From the NCBI GenBank assembly GCA_964484185.1, contig CAZAEQ010000001.1, positions 1 through 64,000 of the forward strand: a stretch of DNA of 64,000 nt, read 5' to 3'. A model generated the notes under the pieces. That model was not told the origin of the DNA. It worked only from the letters and a program-made list of their open reading frames with translations, and ran no database searches. Made by a program: the position numbers and the translations under genes. The DNA comes from F1-120-MAGs238 sp964484185. GTDB lineage: Bacteria; Planctomycetota; Phycisphaerae; Phycisphaerales; UBA1924. Positions within the stretch are counted from its first letter, which is position 1; every line of letters begins with the position of its first letter. Positions 24,901 to 33,392 of this stretch are shown here, one piece after another.

Positions 24901-27900
24901 GATGACAAAGTGATCAATGGTCTTTCGAGCATCCGTGGAATTACGGTTGCAGGCACAGTGACCAATTCCAAGATTTACGGCGACATCGTTGATATTGGTT
25001 TGATTCTCGATCCGCGGTTCCAGATTGGTGGCATCGCATTCCAGAATTCCAACGCTGCGGTTGACAATGGTCTGGGAGTTCCAGGAGTGGCGCTGGGAGC
25101 CAGTTCAACATTTGGAACGCTGACGTTCAACTTCACCGGCGATGGTCAGGCGTTCTACAACGCAGGCACTCAGCGCGTTGTGCTACGCAATACTACCGGC
25201 AACTCACAGCTGATCATCAGCAGCACGGCGACAATCCCCGCGCTCAATATCGTAACGAACGATGATGCATCACTGGGTCTTCTCAGATATGCCAACGACA
25301 CGGTCACTGGTGGAACTGTCTATATTGACGGCAATCTGGGCGCGCTGCAGACCTTGACCTTTGGAGCTTCGCTGACCGTTGGCGGCAATATCGGCACCGT
25401 GACAACTGGACACTTCCGGGCAGGTCTGATTTCCGCACAAGCCATTGGCGATATCTCTATCATTGGTGATTTTGGAAACGCCAACAGGAACATCACTGGC
25501 GAAGTCCGCATTCAGGCCCTTTCGGCTGGTGCGATTCGCGTTGACGGTGGAACTCGCGGTTTGATCTCGATCGATCGCGATGCAACCAGCTTCACATCAG
25601 TCGGTGCGGTTGAGAAGGCACTGCTCCGCTTCGGCGGCAGCATCGGCGCAATCAACGCTCCATCTATCCGTGAAACGTTTATCTCAGCCCGTGAAAACAT
25701 CGGCCCTGTTGCAATCACCGGCGATGTGTTCGACACCGCGATCATGGCTGGCCTTGATCTTGGTACCGATGGCACATTCGGCGGCTCGGGAACCGCAGCA
25801 GATTACCTCTCTGCTGGCACGATCGGCGCCGTGACCATCGCTGGTAATTTCCGTGAATCTGATCTAACTGCGGGTCTGAACCGCGGTGGAGACGGGTTCT
25901 TTGGCACCAGCGACGACGTTGTTGCAGCTGGCCGGTCCAGCATCAGCACTGTCGCGATAACGGGAACGCAAACGGGTTCAACCCGCAACTCTGAAACGTA
26001 TCGCATCGCGGCATCGGGCCCTGTGGGCGCGGTGACTGTCGGCAACCTGCCCTTCTTGAGCGTTGGCAATTTCGCGGTTAACTCCGTCGCGCTGCCGCCA
26101 CTTGCAATTCAGGTTACCAAGATCGAGACGTCTACGGCTGCTCAGATCTACATCACCAAGATCTTCTTCAATCAGGCAATGGATGCAAGCTCGTTCAACG
26201 GTGCAATCGGTGTGTATGAAGTTCGTGGTTCTGGCGACGTGGAAATTCGCCTCATCAACGGCGTCGACTACACACTCGCTTACAACACCAGTGACAAGTC
26301 AGTGTCTGTTATCTTCTCTCGCGCGGTCACTGAACGAAACCTTCCACAGCTTACGGGCCAACCGGGCCCTGGTGTCTTCCGCTTCAAGATCAACGCAACC
26401 CAGATTCGTGCAACTGAAGATCGCGCCAAGCTCGATGGCGATGGCAATGGCCTTGCGAAGATTGCCGAGAACTTCTCGCAGGATGATTTCGTGGGCGATG
26501 CTGGCGACAAGATCAATGGTCAGATCGTCATCACTGGTGCAACCAATCACCGGATCGACTTCTACCCCGCGACTGATCTCAACATTGTTCTCGACAACAA
26601 CTACACACCAGATGGTCTCCCGGATGTCAATAAGGCGTTCACGATTCGCGGCTCAATTGGCGACCATCAGGACAACGACACCAACTTCTTCCGCTTCAGC
26701 GGCGATATCGATGTCTACCGCGTCACACTCAAGGCCGGACAGGTCCTGCGTATTGGACGCATGGAAGGCACAGCGCGCAATGCTGATGCACGCCTCTTTG
26801 AAGTGAACGGGAACACGCTCACAGCACTTGATCGCGATTCAAATTCGGCGAATGCCGAAGGCTTGCCGGTCAAGCTTGCCGATCGCGACGATTTCGAAAC
26901 CAATCAGACCTACCTGATCAAGTCGACTGGGACATACTACATACTTGTCGCGGCAGATGAGAGCCTGTTCACTGGTGCATCGCCGAACAATGTTCCCAAC
27001 CCCAATCCAGTTGCTGGCGCGACCGGTGACTACCGGTTCAACGTCTCGGTCTTCGATGATCTTGACACCGGCTTCACGTCGCTTGTTGATTCAGGCGATG
27101 GCAACCAGATTCAGAACGCTCCAGCACCGATCGCATTTGCAGGACCCGACCAGAACTTTGCAACAGTGGCCGACAACGCCACATCGCTGGTTGTTGGCGG
27201 CTATGTCTTCACCCTGAATGTCGGACCTGATGGACTGCCCAACACATCTGACGATGTTGTCAGCGGTTCGACGGTTCCCAATGCTGGCGGATCTGTGACA
27301 AGCGTGCGCAATGGCAATGGCGTTATGACGACGACAATCTCTTCGGCGATTGGCGAAGTTGGACACCGCGGACTTCCATCCAGCGCAGTCACTGCTGATG
27401 CAGATGTTTATCACCTCAATAATCGCCAGACGATCGCCGCGGGAACGCGGATGAAGATCACTGTGAAGATGGCCGAGAGCGGCGCCGATCTGGGCAGCCG
27501 ACTGCTCGACCGCGACAATGCCAACGCAGATTTCGCCGATTATCGCGGCCAGGTCCAGTTCGCATTCTTCGATACTTCAAACTCCACCGGCATTTCCGAT
27601 GCCAACCTGGTCTTCAGCCCCAGCGATCTCAAGTCGTTTGTTGGACCGGTGAACTCGGTGATCGCAACCGACGGGACTACTACGTACGGCTACGACGCGA
27701 ACGGCGACTTCTACATCGACTTCCTCGTGCCAGAACGTCAGGGTGCGGCCTCGGGTACCGCGGGTACATTCGCGATTTATCTCCAGGGCGCGTTCAACAG
27801 CGATTATCAGCTTGAAGTTGTTACTCAACCCACAGTTGAAAATCTGGCCCCAGCCAAGTCGCAGAACTTCCTCATCGAGACACAGGGCGGATCAGTCAAC

Positions 27901-28626
27901 TGGCTCGAAACCGGCGGCATCACGACCAATCTTGGCGCTGTTCGCTTCAGCGACCTTGGCATCCTTGGTGGATTGCCCGGTGGTCAGCAGACCGCCGATT
28001 ACATCCTCGCTCAGACTGTGGCCGCACTCAATGCTCTCTATCAGTCAGCCGGATTTGATGTCAACTTCTCAACCAACCCCGCGGACTTTGAATTCGAAGA
28101 CTTCTCAACGGTCTATCTCACATCGACTGTTGATCCGCTCAACAACGTGCTCGATCAGTTCAATCAGAGCCTCTTCGGTGTCCGCAACTTTGGTGCAAAC
28201 CTGTTTGCTCAAGGCAGCGGTTTGAACTCGGTTCAGACGTACGGATACGCCCAGCATGTCGATCCCTTCAACACGAATTCGCTGGACGAAGCAGTCGTCT
28301 TCCTGCCCAGCTTCTCAATCCTCGGATACAACTCTGCTCAGGCAAGCGTTGACCTCCTTGTGCAGTCCCTCACCGCTTCGATCGGCCGCAAGGCTGGCGA
28401 ACTGATGGGTCTGAAGGGCACAACCTCCAACGCAATCGGCGCAGCGGTGGTTGACCCGCTCGCTGACAACGCAGTTGCTGATGTTCCGGGAACTGGCCGC
28501 CTCTACACGCTTAACAGCGGCAGCCGCGAACTGTCGAACCAGTTCGACAACAACATCCGCACCGACTTCTACCTCGGTCGCGAAAATGCGGTCAGCCTGC
28601 TCGATCGCTACATGTTGAACTCATAA
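18985..28626 (+). CDS. Giant secreted beta-helix-like protein with LEPR-XLL-type motif
   Basis: 3,213 residues from the ATG at 18985 (AGGAG 7 nt upstream). The N-terminus is basic and carries ENLEGRQLLSYT (about residues 46-57), a variant of the LEPR-XLL motif found at the start of giant planctomycete surface proteins. Most of the chain (about 300-2400) is made of short Gly/Ile/Asn-rich strands such as 'G.I..I.....IS.S.I.AG' that suggest a right-handed beta-helix. Pre-peptidase-like domains lie near 650-745 and 2545-2690 (DVYRVTLKAGQVLRIGRM). Acidic GxDGxxxTxDD loops occur near 1963, 2300 and 2745. The last ~210 residues resemble a metalloprotease domain lacking its zinc site. Probable surface adhesin or scaffold; the substrate is unknown. 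Confidence 0.88.
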   Translation: MGLWNRLVAKLGTDLNSNRRSGKRLERTRGGRTASAIAGLAGKTGVENLEGRQLLSYTITPADVDPATGLGTRTFDVVTFLPYLGLTNDIEDQDPTTELENLDDEDLVNIPNGAPGLLLDGSNFRITSLADQTDPQPYLSIRAAAQNNQFMRVTPFPVSRGYSVSFPDQTTGDARVIDQFSMDVAAEPGLATGWNPFNTTVNLLYNGTVVRTFTGLGLEATRQAPGPQGTGTYLFRGTNVQPVFDEVQVITIAAAGNIPYRVDNLQAVIAPTTWAQFIDARYRAGIHGTLTGPVGASVTLFDLYGNELIDTIALGIPDGGTIPIGGGAATGRPDINVGFGSIRITGSDERTSLIVSGTQIVTTTTPPVFFFRGENNFYALPVENWVGQMDAIEGLNFGFDRKNDEPGTIQGLSGGPGTFILGSPFVRDISTVTSYAPRADAVAVPIQGGFTRANQGLFVEGSIGSVILDGMVFGSSRVEGYINKLNFAQLMGSLTVDGDAGSIVLGGDSGRWSDDDGAQGRQFKTGGQIIVGRTLGDLNIGGRNGLDITIIGDINSPSTRPPRNIETYLENEVLMGIDPGTADGVRLTQRTNHDNNGLASFTLADDLFQTDRQKFYYGTSGVRNDQFLHSEWIGNAGSSVRVKGVLSGADPVDGEDTNDIFAFYSDGTTPINIEAISNRARFNMLVRIMDETGRTLAATQYSPTDQIDSRLAFKPDRPGVYYINVTDPAGADGGFQPIGYTMLVTGMTPSTVGLFTTAGSNGGALLPTTLRTSFNVLSGSVGAVRIGTGLGAGGGFQSIDDIVNYVDKPDPATRAPEDDLYDVRGSSYSIAGNLGAFIAGSDIWDNSANATSAVELFVNGDLGELITGLNPLAGAIGPNEGDVNFLNLRVGGRIGNVNIRGGIGMDQDNIPGPRDTVQFDPARNADVVIQTGINGGAGDIGIFRTGFHLISGALSIRTSPGSVIGGLLFSQDVYNEVGVRTGLYNYGFFTGDRGVYLNTGAGSDIRFIDFPKLSQISGNDVFTPIRAATPIEVVDDNGTVLRIFVENPAGVGDTGIVGQIRSIAVDGGQGSAIGQISVNLAGGRKLTIEGVATGVNPNAQISIGRLLVTGSDVASSISLTGSIQVDVYRIDIAGDMNTITNDTPGGDIVFIDTNTLNSINIERGNLGNTQLPAFGPQNWGANLGLAYGTGAGGGIGGPITVPKDIFFDSINASAAIYRPIRDDELYANNAAYADDLGMPIHDRVRGLVVRTGNLGAVTVSGNIYDVYVPGGNIGNVLANSDSAGVADHTRFEGISGVIYAGGDIGIIDPGDGIAASSDTPLANTGILALDDIGQLNVGRIRGTILTGNILALNDDSAEDVGALLTGFASITVDNGVIKDAYFGSDNIDSWWHSPVTRDGIAHVGEVGLFNLTRTNFFRSTISALNIGTVQISDGSFDASRILAGNDIGSVTAAGYRNSTLLGDSNEVRYNEILAGHNIDKILAGAVGGAGGGIGAPPSVDAATSDISDLTVEAGGSITGGVAARNISRSKFSVAVAMPSFAASGSIRASLINAGSVTTITAGKDIVSSEINISGNAETISAIDRIYNSSIAITGPAGRLNAIQAGTLFDGELTVTGTINRISSGGDIKLTLVTSSSVGDINLIQAARDADVRGDIGGNLQQLIAGRHFGSFANPGSLVVRGDILGEVTTSTGVIYNEIRVGGAIRGTITSGGNISTKPTANLTPTGSIVAAGTINAVTFNSDFGGDIISYSGGIASIVINSGSLVGGRTIAAYDGSIGNLVINNGHLLSNVYAEVDVSNLSVLRSGDGIFGSVGVDENRSAVASYDAFRNQLPQGYFATTQNQGVKIEAGRDVVNVTVAGGFYESSVVAGQRILNVAIAGAVANDFITTGTGSTFVAGDSIDGVRVNGAVSNALFLAGATLLGKDNRAGGTGLSADTLKPGNITSVTIGGNATNVNFSAGLIAGSDGIYNTTDDKVINGLSSIRGITVAGTVTNSKIYGDIVDIGLILDPRFQIGGIAFQNSNAAVDNGLGVPGVALGASSTFGTLTFNFTGDGQAFYNAGTQRVVLRNTTGNSQLIISSTATIPALNIVTNDDASLGLLRYANDTVTGGTVYIDGNLGALQTLTFGASLTVGGNIGTVTTGHFRAGLISAQAIGDISIIGDFGNANRNITGEVRIQALSAGAIRVDGGTRGLISIDRDATSFTSVGAVEKALLRFGGSIGAINAPSIRETFISARENIGPVAITGDVFDTAIMAGLDLGTDGTFGGSGTAADYLSAGTIGAVTIAGNFRESDLTAGLNRGGDGFFGTSDDVVAAGRSSISTVAITGTQTGSTRNSETYRIAASGPVGAVTVGNLPFLSVGNFAVNSVALPPLAIQVTKIETSTAAQIYITKIFFNQAMDASSFNGAIGVYEVRGSGDVEIRLINGVDYTLAYNTSDKSVSVIFSRAVTERNLPQLTGQPGPGVFRFKINATQIRATEDRAKLDGDGNGLAKIAENFSQDDFVGDAGDKINGQIVITGATNHRIDFYPATDLNIVLDNNYTPDGLPDVNKAFTIRGSIGDHQDNDTNFFRFSGDIDVYRVTLKAGQVLRIGRMEGTARNADARLFEVNGNTLTALDRDSNSANAEGLPVKLADRDDFETNQTYLIKSTGTYYILVAADESLFTGASPNNVPNPNPVAGATGDYRFNVSVFDDLDTGFTSLVDSGDGNQIQNAPAPIAFAGPDQNFATVADNATSLVVGGYVFTLNVGPDGLPNTSDDVVSGSTVPNAGGSVTSVRNGNGVMTTTISSAIGEVGHRGLPSSAVTADADVYHLNNRQTIAAGTRMKITVKMAESGADLGSRLLDRDNANADFADYRGQVQFAFFDTSNSTGISDANLVFSPSDLKSFVGPVNSVIATDGTTTYGYDANGDFYIDFLVPERQGAASGTAGTFAIYLQGAFNSDYQLEVVTQPTVENLAPAKSQNFLIETQGGSVNWLETGGITTNLGAVRFSDLGILGGLPGGQQTADYILAQTVAALNALYQSAGFDVNFSTNPADFEFEDFSTVYLTSTVDPLNNVLDQFNQSLFGVRNFGANLFAQGSGLNSVQTYGYAQHVDPFNTNSLDEAVVFLPSFSILGYNSAQASVDLLVQSLTASIGRKAGELMGLKGTTSNAIGAAVVDPLADNAVADVPGTGRLYTLNSGSRELSNQFDNNIRTDFYLGRENAVSLLDRYMLNS

Positions 28627-28644
28627 GACAACTTCAATTCATTC

Positions 28645-28676
28645 AAAGGCTCGGAACACTTGTTCCGGGCCTTTTT
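28645..28676. terminator. Bidirectional intrinsic terminator
   Basis: AAAGGCTCGGAACA-ct-TGTTCCGGGCC followed by TTTTT; preceded by an A-rich run, so it can serve both the giant gene and the convergent FG-GAP gene ending at 28687. Confidence 0.88.
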
Positions 28677-28686
28677 ATTGACGCTA

Positions 28687-30360
28687 TCACTTTTTGAAGT
28701 TGATCAGGTGATTGCCCGCTGATATGTTCTCGAGCTTCTGAATCGCTCCATCAGGCCATGTAATCGTGATCTGGTCAAAGGCGGAAGAATTGCCCAGACC
28801 AAAGTGAGCGATGAAATCGTGCTGCTTGCCGCCGCAGCCGCCGATGCCCGTGAGCACGTGTGTCTGCGTCACCAGCTTGCCAGCGATGGTGGATGTGGCC
28901 GCGACAACTGCTCCCAAGCCTGCGAGGTTTCCCGCGCGATCATCGCGCAATCTGAGGACAACACTTTTGCCGCCATCCTGGTGCGATTGATTCAAAAACA
29001 GCTTCACCTGCGGCGAGCGACCTTTGGTTTGCTCAGCTGTCAGGCGATTGAAAGTCTGGCCTGCGAGTATGTCCAGGTCACCATCGCTGTCGACATCGGC
29101 AAGAGCGATCTGCGCTGAGCCTTCGTGGTCAATTCCGCTCGTTGCAGTCGAGTCCTTGAACGAGCCATCAGCTTGTTGCTGGTAGATTCGGAGTTGCTGT
29201 TTGTCGGGATACTCGCCGCTGGAAAGAAGCAGGTCAATCCGGCCGTCATCATCAACGTCGGCGAGTTCGCAGAAAATGTCACCTTGATTCCAGCGAGTTG
29301 CTGGATCTTTTGGAATGCGATCGACGTTCATTGATGCGGGCGATTCGAAGTACGTATCTCGGTTGATGAGGAAACGCGAGCGATCGGAAGCTTCGCCGGC
29401 CCACCAGTGAGTGATTTCTGAAACGAACAGATCGAGCCTGCCGTCATGGTTTACATCAGCAACCGCGGCATCGAATGTGTTTCCATTTGATCGGTAGGGC
29501 AATTCAGTTTCCCGCCTAGCCTCGGGCGGGTATGCGCCGTGGCGAATGTCATCACCATCGAGTTTGAGTGCGGGGGCTAAATCAGTCCAGTCGTGGGAGC
29601 TGTTCTGGACCCAGAGGCGGTTCCAGCGGCGGCCGTATGACAGTTCAAAGAGGGCTGGGAATGTTGTTACAGGCTCGAGCCGCGGCAGAATCATCAGCCC
29701 ATAGGTGGGGCGGCCAGCGAGGTCTGTATCTTCGTTAAATGTCTCGCGATCGCTGGGCATGGTGATACGCGTGAAAGTGGGGGGATTCTTGCCATCAGAG
29801 ATTAGAAGGTCATTGCAATAGGCTTCATTGCTCTTCCCGTAATTCTTGTACCACAAACCCAGAAGCAGATCGAGGTGACCATCGCGGTTCACATCGCCAA
29901 CTGCGATTGTTGAAGTTGTGCCGCGTGTCGCGGCGGAAAGCAAGGTGGGCGGGCCAAAAGTCCCATCGCCATTACCCTTCATCCAGCAACTGCCCTCAGG
30001 TGAAGGCGGCAGAACAAACTTGGGATTGTTAAGATCGAGCGATCTCGTCAATATCGCATCGGGGATTGAATCGCCATCAAGATCAGCACAGACAATGCAA
30101 TCTCCGGTCGCGGCTGGCGGGAGATTTGGAGTTGCTAATTCAACGAACTTTGGTTGATCTTCGGAACTGCGAAGAAAAACGCGATGCTTTGGAGAGGTAT
30201 CGGTCAAAACGATATCAGCGCGGTTGTCGCCATTGAGGTCGACGAATTTGACGCGAGCAGCGTTGATGCCGCCAAGCCCGGCGGGTTCGGTGGCATCGAT
30301 GAAACGAGGGGTTGCGGCCAGGAGCGAGCACGCAGTGCCGGCGATGAGTGAGATCAGCAT
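28687..30360 (-). CDS. Secreted FG-GAP/VCBS repeat protein with ASPIC/UnbV domain
   Basis: 557 residues with an N-terminal signal peptide (MLISLIAGTACSLLAATP). At least five calcium-binding integrin-like repeats: VKFVDLNGDNRADIVL, VCADLDGDSIPDAIL, IAVGDVNRDGHLDLLLG, AAVADVNHDGRLDLFVS, ELADVDDDGRIDLLLSS and ALADVDSDGDLDILAG. The C-terminus is an ASPIC/UnbV (CRTAC1-type) domain (VTQTHVLTGIGGCGGKQ, FGLGNSSAFDQITITWPDG). A beta-propeller surface or periplasmic protein; ligand unknown. Nine nt downstream of the coiled-coil gene on the same strand, so probably co-transcribed. Confidence 0.92.
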   Translation of the reverse strand: MLISLIAGTACSLLAATPRFIDATEPAGLGGINAARVKFVDLNGDNRADIVLTDTSPKHRVFLRSSEDQPKFVELATPNLPPAATGDCIVCADLDGDSIPDAILTRSLDLNNPKFVLPPSPEGSCWMKGNGDGTFGPPTLLSAATRGTTSTIAVGDVNRDGHLDLLLGLWYKNYGKSNEAYCNDLLISDGKNPPTFTRITMPSDRETFNEDTDLAGRPTYGLMILPRLEPVTTFPALFELSYGRRWNRLWVQNSSHDWTDLAPALKLDGDDIRHGAYPPEARRETELPYRSNGNTFDAAVADVNHDGRLDLFVSEITHWWAGEASDRSRFLINRDTYFESPASMNVDRIPKDPATRWNQGDIFCELADVDDDGRIDLLLSSGEYPDKQQLRIYQQQADGSFKDSTATSGIDHEGSAQIALADVDSDGDLDILAGQTFNRLTAEQTKGRSPQVKLFLNQSHQDGGKSVVLRLRDDRAGNLAGLGAVVAATSTIAGKLVTQTHVLTGIGGCGGKQHDFIAHFGLGNSSAFDQITITWPDGAIQKLENISAGNHLINFKK

Positions 30361-30369
30361 CGCAGTAGT

Positions 30370-32136
30370 TTACCGCGCTGTGGGAAAGAGCGTACTGGCG
30401 GAAACTCCGCTTTGTGCGGTTCGAGCGGGAATTCTGACTTCCAACGACTCTGTGCGGCGAATCATGCTCTCAAGTCTTTGCGCTGCAGCTTGAGATTGAG
30501 CGAGTAGCGGAGAGATCGAGTCTCTGATCTGCCGATCGAGTTGGTCTTTGGCGGCGAGAATGTGCTGGGCTGCGGCGGACTGTTCTTGCCGCGCAGCTTC
30601 AATGCTCGAGAGTGACTGTGCGGTCGTTGCCTGAAGTTCGACGCCAAGTTCGTTTCCACGTTGAATCGCGGCTCCAAGCCGGTCGTAGCGCTCCGCAAGA
30701 GAGATGTCGGCTATGTCCAGCAGTTCACCGGTGCGCCGCAAGTCGGTCTCCAGTTGGGCTTTCTTTACTTCGAGAGCTTCGATGTGTTCGCCAAGGCGTG
30801 CGGCGGCCGATTCAACATCGTTCGATCGTGCGGTCAAATTGCCAGCGATCTCGGCAAGTTGCTCAGCGCGGGCAGTCTCAACGATAAGGGTTTGCAGGAC
30901 TTCGCCGCACTGGTGTGTCCGGGCGATGACCTCATCGGAGCGAGAGAGGATCAGATCTGCGCCGGATGCAGCTTCAACAAGAGCTTGACCCAGGTTCGTT
31001 CGAGCGAGGTCTGCCTGCTTGCGGATTTCATCAAACTGGCGAGCGGCGAAATCGCTGTCGGCCCGCACAGTTTCAAGCCGCGATGCAAGCTGGCGGATCT
31101 CGCGAATGGCCCCGCCACCCTGATCAGATTCAATGAAATCGCGGGCGGTGGCAAGGAGTACACCAAGCCGGTCTGCCGCCCCATCAGCCTGAAACTGAGC
31201 TTTTTCAAGCACTGGCACTGACGTATCGCGAAGCGAAGTGAGTGCCGCAGTCACGGTCTGTGAAGTTGCAGCGGCCTGCCTGAGGTTCTTGTCTAGAGAT
31301 TCCTGCAGATCGGCAACTTGGGCGGATGCATCCGCGACAACCGTGTTTGTTCTCCGCTCGACGGCTGCGGCCTGTTCAATAACAGCAGCGATGGCGGCCT
31401 GGGCCTGCCTTTCGCTGGTGGCCGCAACCATCGTATCAAATTGCATGATGCGCGATTCAAGTTGGCTTAGTTTGGCATCGATGATCCGTTCAGCGGTGAT
31501 CGCCTGTGCACGCATCTTGGCTTCAAGCTCTTCGCCGCGACGGGTGAGCCGATCGTCGTATATACGAGCCTGTGTATCGAGGATTCCGTGGTACTCAACC
31601 GCTTGCCGGGCAAAGTCATCAAGTCGAGCTTGCAGGCGAGTTTCGAATGTTGTTGCCAGAGATGCCGCAGATGTGTGCAGTTCACTAGAGCGCGCAATAA
31701 GCGCATCGGTATGCAGACGCGATTGCTCAAGCGCGGCGGTCAGAACGTCGGCGATCTGAGTTTGGAATTCCTGCAATGCGCCAAATGTAACTCTTGAAGA
31801 CTCGAGCCGCATCGCTCGGAGTCGCTCCATAGGTTCTACGTTCAGCGTCTGATGAGCTTCCGAGACAAGTTTCTCAGCCTTGGCAACCCGTACATCGATT
31901 CCCGGGAGCGCCTTGACCGCATGGTCGAGTTTTCGCTGCAGGTCTGCCATCGCATCTCGCATGCTTTGATGAAGCGACTGCATGTCGGTGGACACGGCGT
32001 GAAGTGAGGTCTGATGGCCGGCTGCTTCTTTGAGCAGGTCTTGAAGGGTCGTTGAATACTCAGAGAAGGCCCGCGCATCCAGGACTCGGGGCGTGAGGAA
32101 GACCTGATCTATCACAGTTGCGGGTGTCCCGTCCAT
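30370..32136 (-). CDS. Long coiled-coil protein
   Basis: 588 residues from the ATG at 32136 (AAGGA 6 nt upstream); an in-frame ATG at 32274 would overlap the divergent rluB start and is less likely. Almost the whole chain is heptad-rich alpha-helix (for example TDMQSLHQSMRDAMADLQRK, ERIIDAKLSQLESRIMQFD, AARLGEHIEALEVKKAQLE), interrupted by short turns. No signal peptide, membrane helix or enzymatic motif is seen. It resembles cytoskeletal or chemoreceptor-like coiled coils in general character only. It ends near FPTAR. Likely structural; no specific function can be assigned. In operon with the FG-GAP protein. Confidence 0.85.
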   Translation of the reverse strand: MDGTPATVIDQVFLTPRVLDARAFSEYSTTLQDLLKEAAGHQTSLHAVSTDMQSLHQSMRDAMADLQRKLDHAVKALPGIDVRVAKAEKLVSEAHQTLNVEPMERLRAMRLESSRVTFGALQEFQTQIADVLTAALEQSRLHTDALIARSSELHTSAASLATTFETRLQARLDDFARQAVEYHGILDTQARIYDDRLTRRGEELEAKMRAQAITAERIIDAKLSQLESRIMQFDTMVAATSERQAQAAIAAVIEQAAAVERRTNTVVADASAQVADLQESLDKNLRQAAATSQTVTAALTSLRDTSVPVLEKAQFQADGAADRLGVLLATARDFIESDQGGGAIREIRQLASRLETVRADSDFAARQFDEIRKQADLARTNLGQALVEAASGADLILSRSDEVIARTHQCGEVLQTLIVETARAEQLAEIAGNLTARSNDVESAAARLGEHIEALEVKKAQLETDLRRTGELLDIADISLAERYDRLGAAIQRGNELGVELQATTAQSLSSIEAARQEQSAAAQHILAAKDQLDRQIRDSISPLLAQSQAAAQRLESMIRRTESLEVRIPARTAQSGVSASTLFPTAR

Positions 32137-32233
32137 AGGAAGTCCTTCAAGAGGCCCTTTGCCGCGCAATTTTGTGCAGCGAGAGTCTAGAACCTTCAAT
32201 AATCGGTTATCTGGGACCTGAATCTGCAATTTG

Positions 32234-32262
32234 TTGGGGTCAAGGGCTGGCCCGCTTACAAT
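32234..32262 (+). promoter_or_regulatory. Putative leaderless promoter of rluB
   Basis: TTGGGG (32234-32239), 17-nt spacer, TACAAT (32257-32262), only 5 nt before the ATG at 32268. No ribosome-binding site is present, which fits a leaderless transcript. Confidence 0.5.
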
Positions 32263-32267
32263 ACCCA

Positions 32268-33383
32268 ATGGCATTCATCCCACCCAGCAAACCCGGCGAA
32301 GAGTTCAAGAGCCCCAGCCGCGGGGAGCGGCTTCAGCGTTTCATGGCTGACCAGGGGATCGCCTCGCGTCGCGCCTGCGAAGACCTGATTCGCGAGGGTC
32401 GGGTGAGTGTCAATGGAATCAAGGTTCAGAACCTGCCGATCTTCGTAGATACCGAGAACGACCACGTTGAAATCGATGGCCGCGGCCTGGGCAAGACCGA
32501 AGACAAAGGTCGTCCCCGCCACGAGTATGTGTTGCTCTATAAACCGGCACGGACGATCTGTGCTGTCAAAGACGAGCCGGGTTTGGAACGTACAACCGTC
32601 ATGGAACTGGTGCGGCACCACAGCGGCAAGCGGTTGTTTCCGGTTGGTCGCCTGGATTACGACACGACGGGCCTGCTTCTGCTGACTGACGATGGCGAAC
32701 TTACGAACCGATTGACACACCCGAAATACAACATCCCCAAGGTCTATGAGATTGTTGTCAAAGGCTCGCTTTCACACGGAGACCTAGAGAACCTCAAGAA
32801 AGACCTGCGAAAGTTCGAAAAGCAGGCGACGCGGCGCGAAAAGGGCAAAGCACCTGCCGAAGTTGTTCCGGTTGAGATCGAACTGATCGCCAAAGATGCA
32901 GACAAGACGCTCCTTCGCGTCACGATTCGCGAAAGTCGCAATCGCGAGATACGCCAGATGATTGCGGCGGCGGGCCTGACTGTTCGCAGAGTTGAACGGG
33001 TGGCGCTGGGCCCGCTGGAACTTACCGGCGTGCGAATGGGTTCCTGGCGCGATCTGGAACCGGGTGAAGTGAAGGCGCTCTACAAGGCGAGCGAGCACGG
33101 GATGCCGCAGAAGACGCCGCGACAGGTTGCCAAGGCCGGCCGGCCAATCGGCAGCTTTAAGCTCGGAAGCCGTGGCCGCGACTCGCGCCCTATGAACCTC
33201 GAAGGTGCGCAGGACAGGCCACAAACGAAAGATCGCGATGTCTCCCCGCGCAAGACTGACTCCGCACCGGCAAAAACACCTGTTTCGGTCAAGGTTTTGC
33301 CACCAAAACCAAAGCCCCAGGAACCGGTGTTCGATGTACCAAAGAAGAAGGGCCCACGCGTTATTGGACCACGTCAGTACTGA
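32268..33383 (+). CDS. rluB: Ribosomal large-subunit pseudouridine synthase (RluB/RsuA family)
   Basis: 371 residues. An S4 RNA-binding domain (GERLQRFMADQGIASRRACE, LIREGRVSVNGIKV, about residues 17-60) precedes the catalytic domain with the family motif LFPVGRLDYDTTGLLLLTDD (catalytic Asp) and a LTHPKYNIPKVYEI segment, then RVTIRESRNREIRQMIAAAG. It converts uridine to pseudouridine in rRNA (position 2605 for E. coli RluB; the exact site here is inferred). A basic, proline-rich C-terminal tail of about 90 residues (QKTPRQVAKAGRPIGS...PRVIGPRQY) is disordered and probably binds rRNA. Followed 9 nt later by the YihY gene. Confidence 0.9.
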   Translation: MAFIPPSKPGEEFKSPSRGERLQRFMADQGIASRRACEDLIREGRVSVNGIKVQNLPIFVDTENDHVEIDGRGLGKTEDKGRPRHEYVLLYKPARTICAVKDEPGLERTTVMELVRHHSGKRLFPVGRLDYDTTGLLLLTDDGELTNRLTHPKYNIPKVYEIVVKGSLSHGDLENLKKDLRKFEKQATRREKGKAPAEVVPVEIELIAKDADKTLLRVTIRESRNREIRQMIAAAGLTVRRVERVALGPLELTGVRMGSWRDLEPGEVKALYKASEHGMPQKTPRQVAKAGRPIGSFKLGSRGRDSRPMNLEGAQDRPQTKDRDVSPRKTDSAPAKTPVSVKVLPPKPKPQEPVFDVPKKKGPRVIGPRQY

Positions 33384-33392
33384 GATATTCTT

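Noticed and set aside
30370..32136. Methyl-accepting chemotaxis protein
   Set aside because: Coiled coil is similar in look, but there is no membrane segment, HAMP domain or conserved signalling hairpin.
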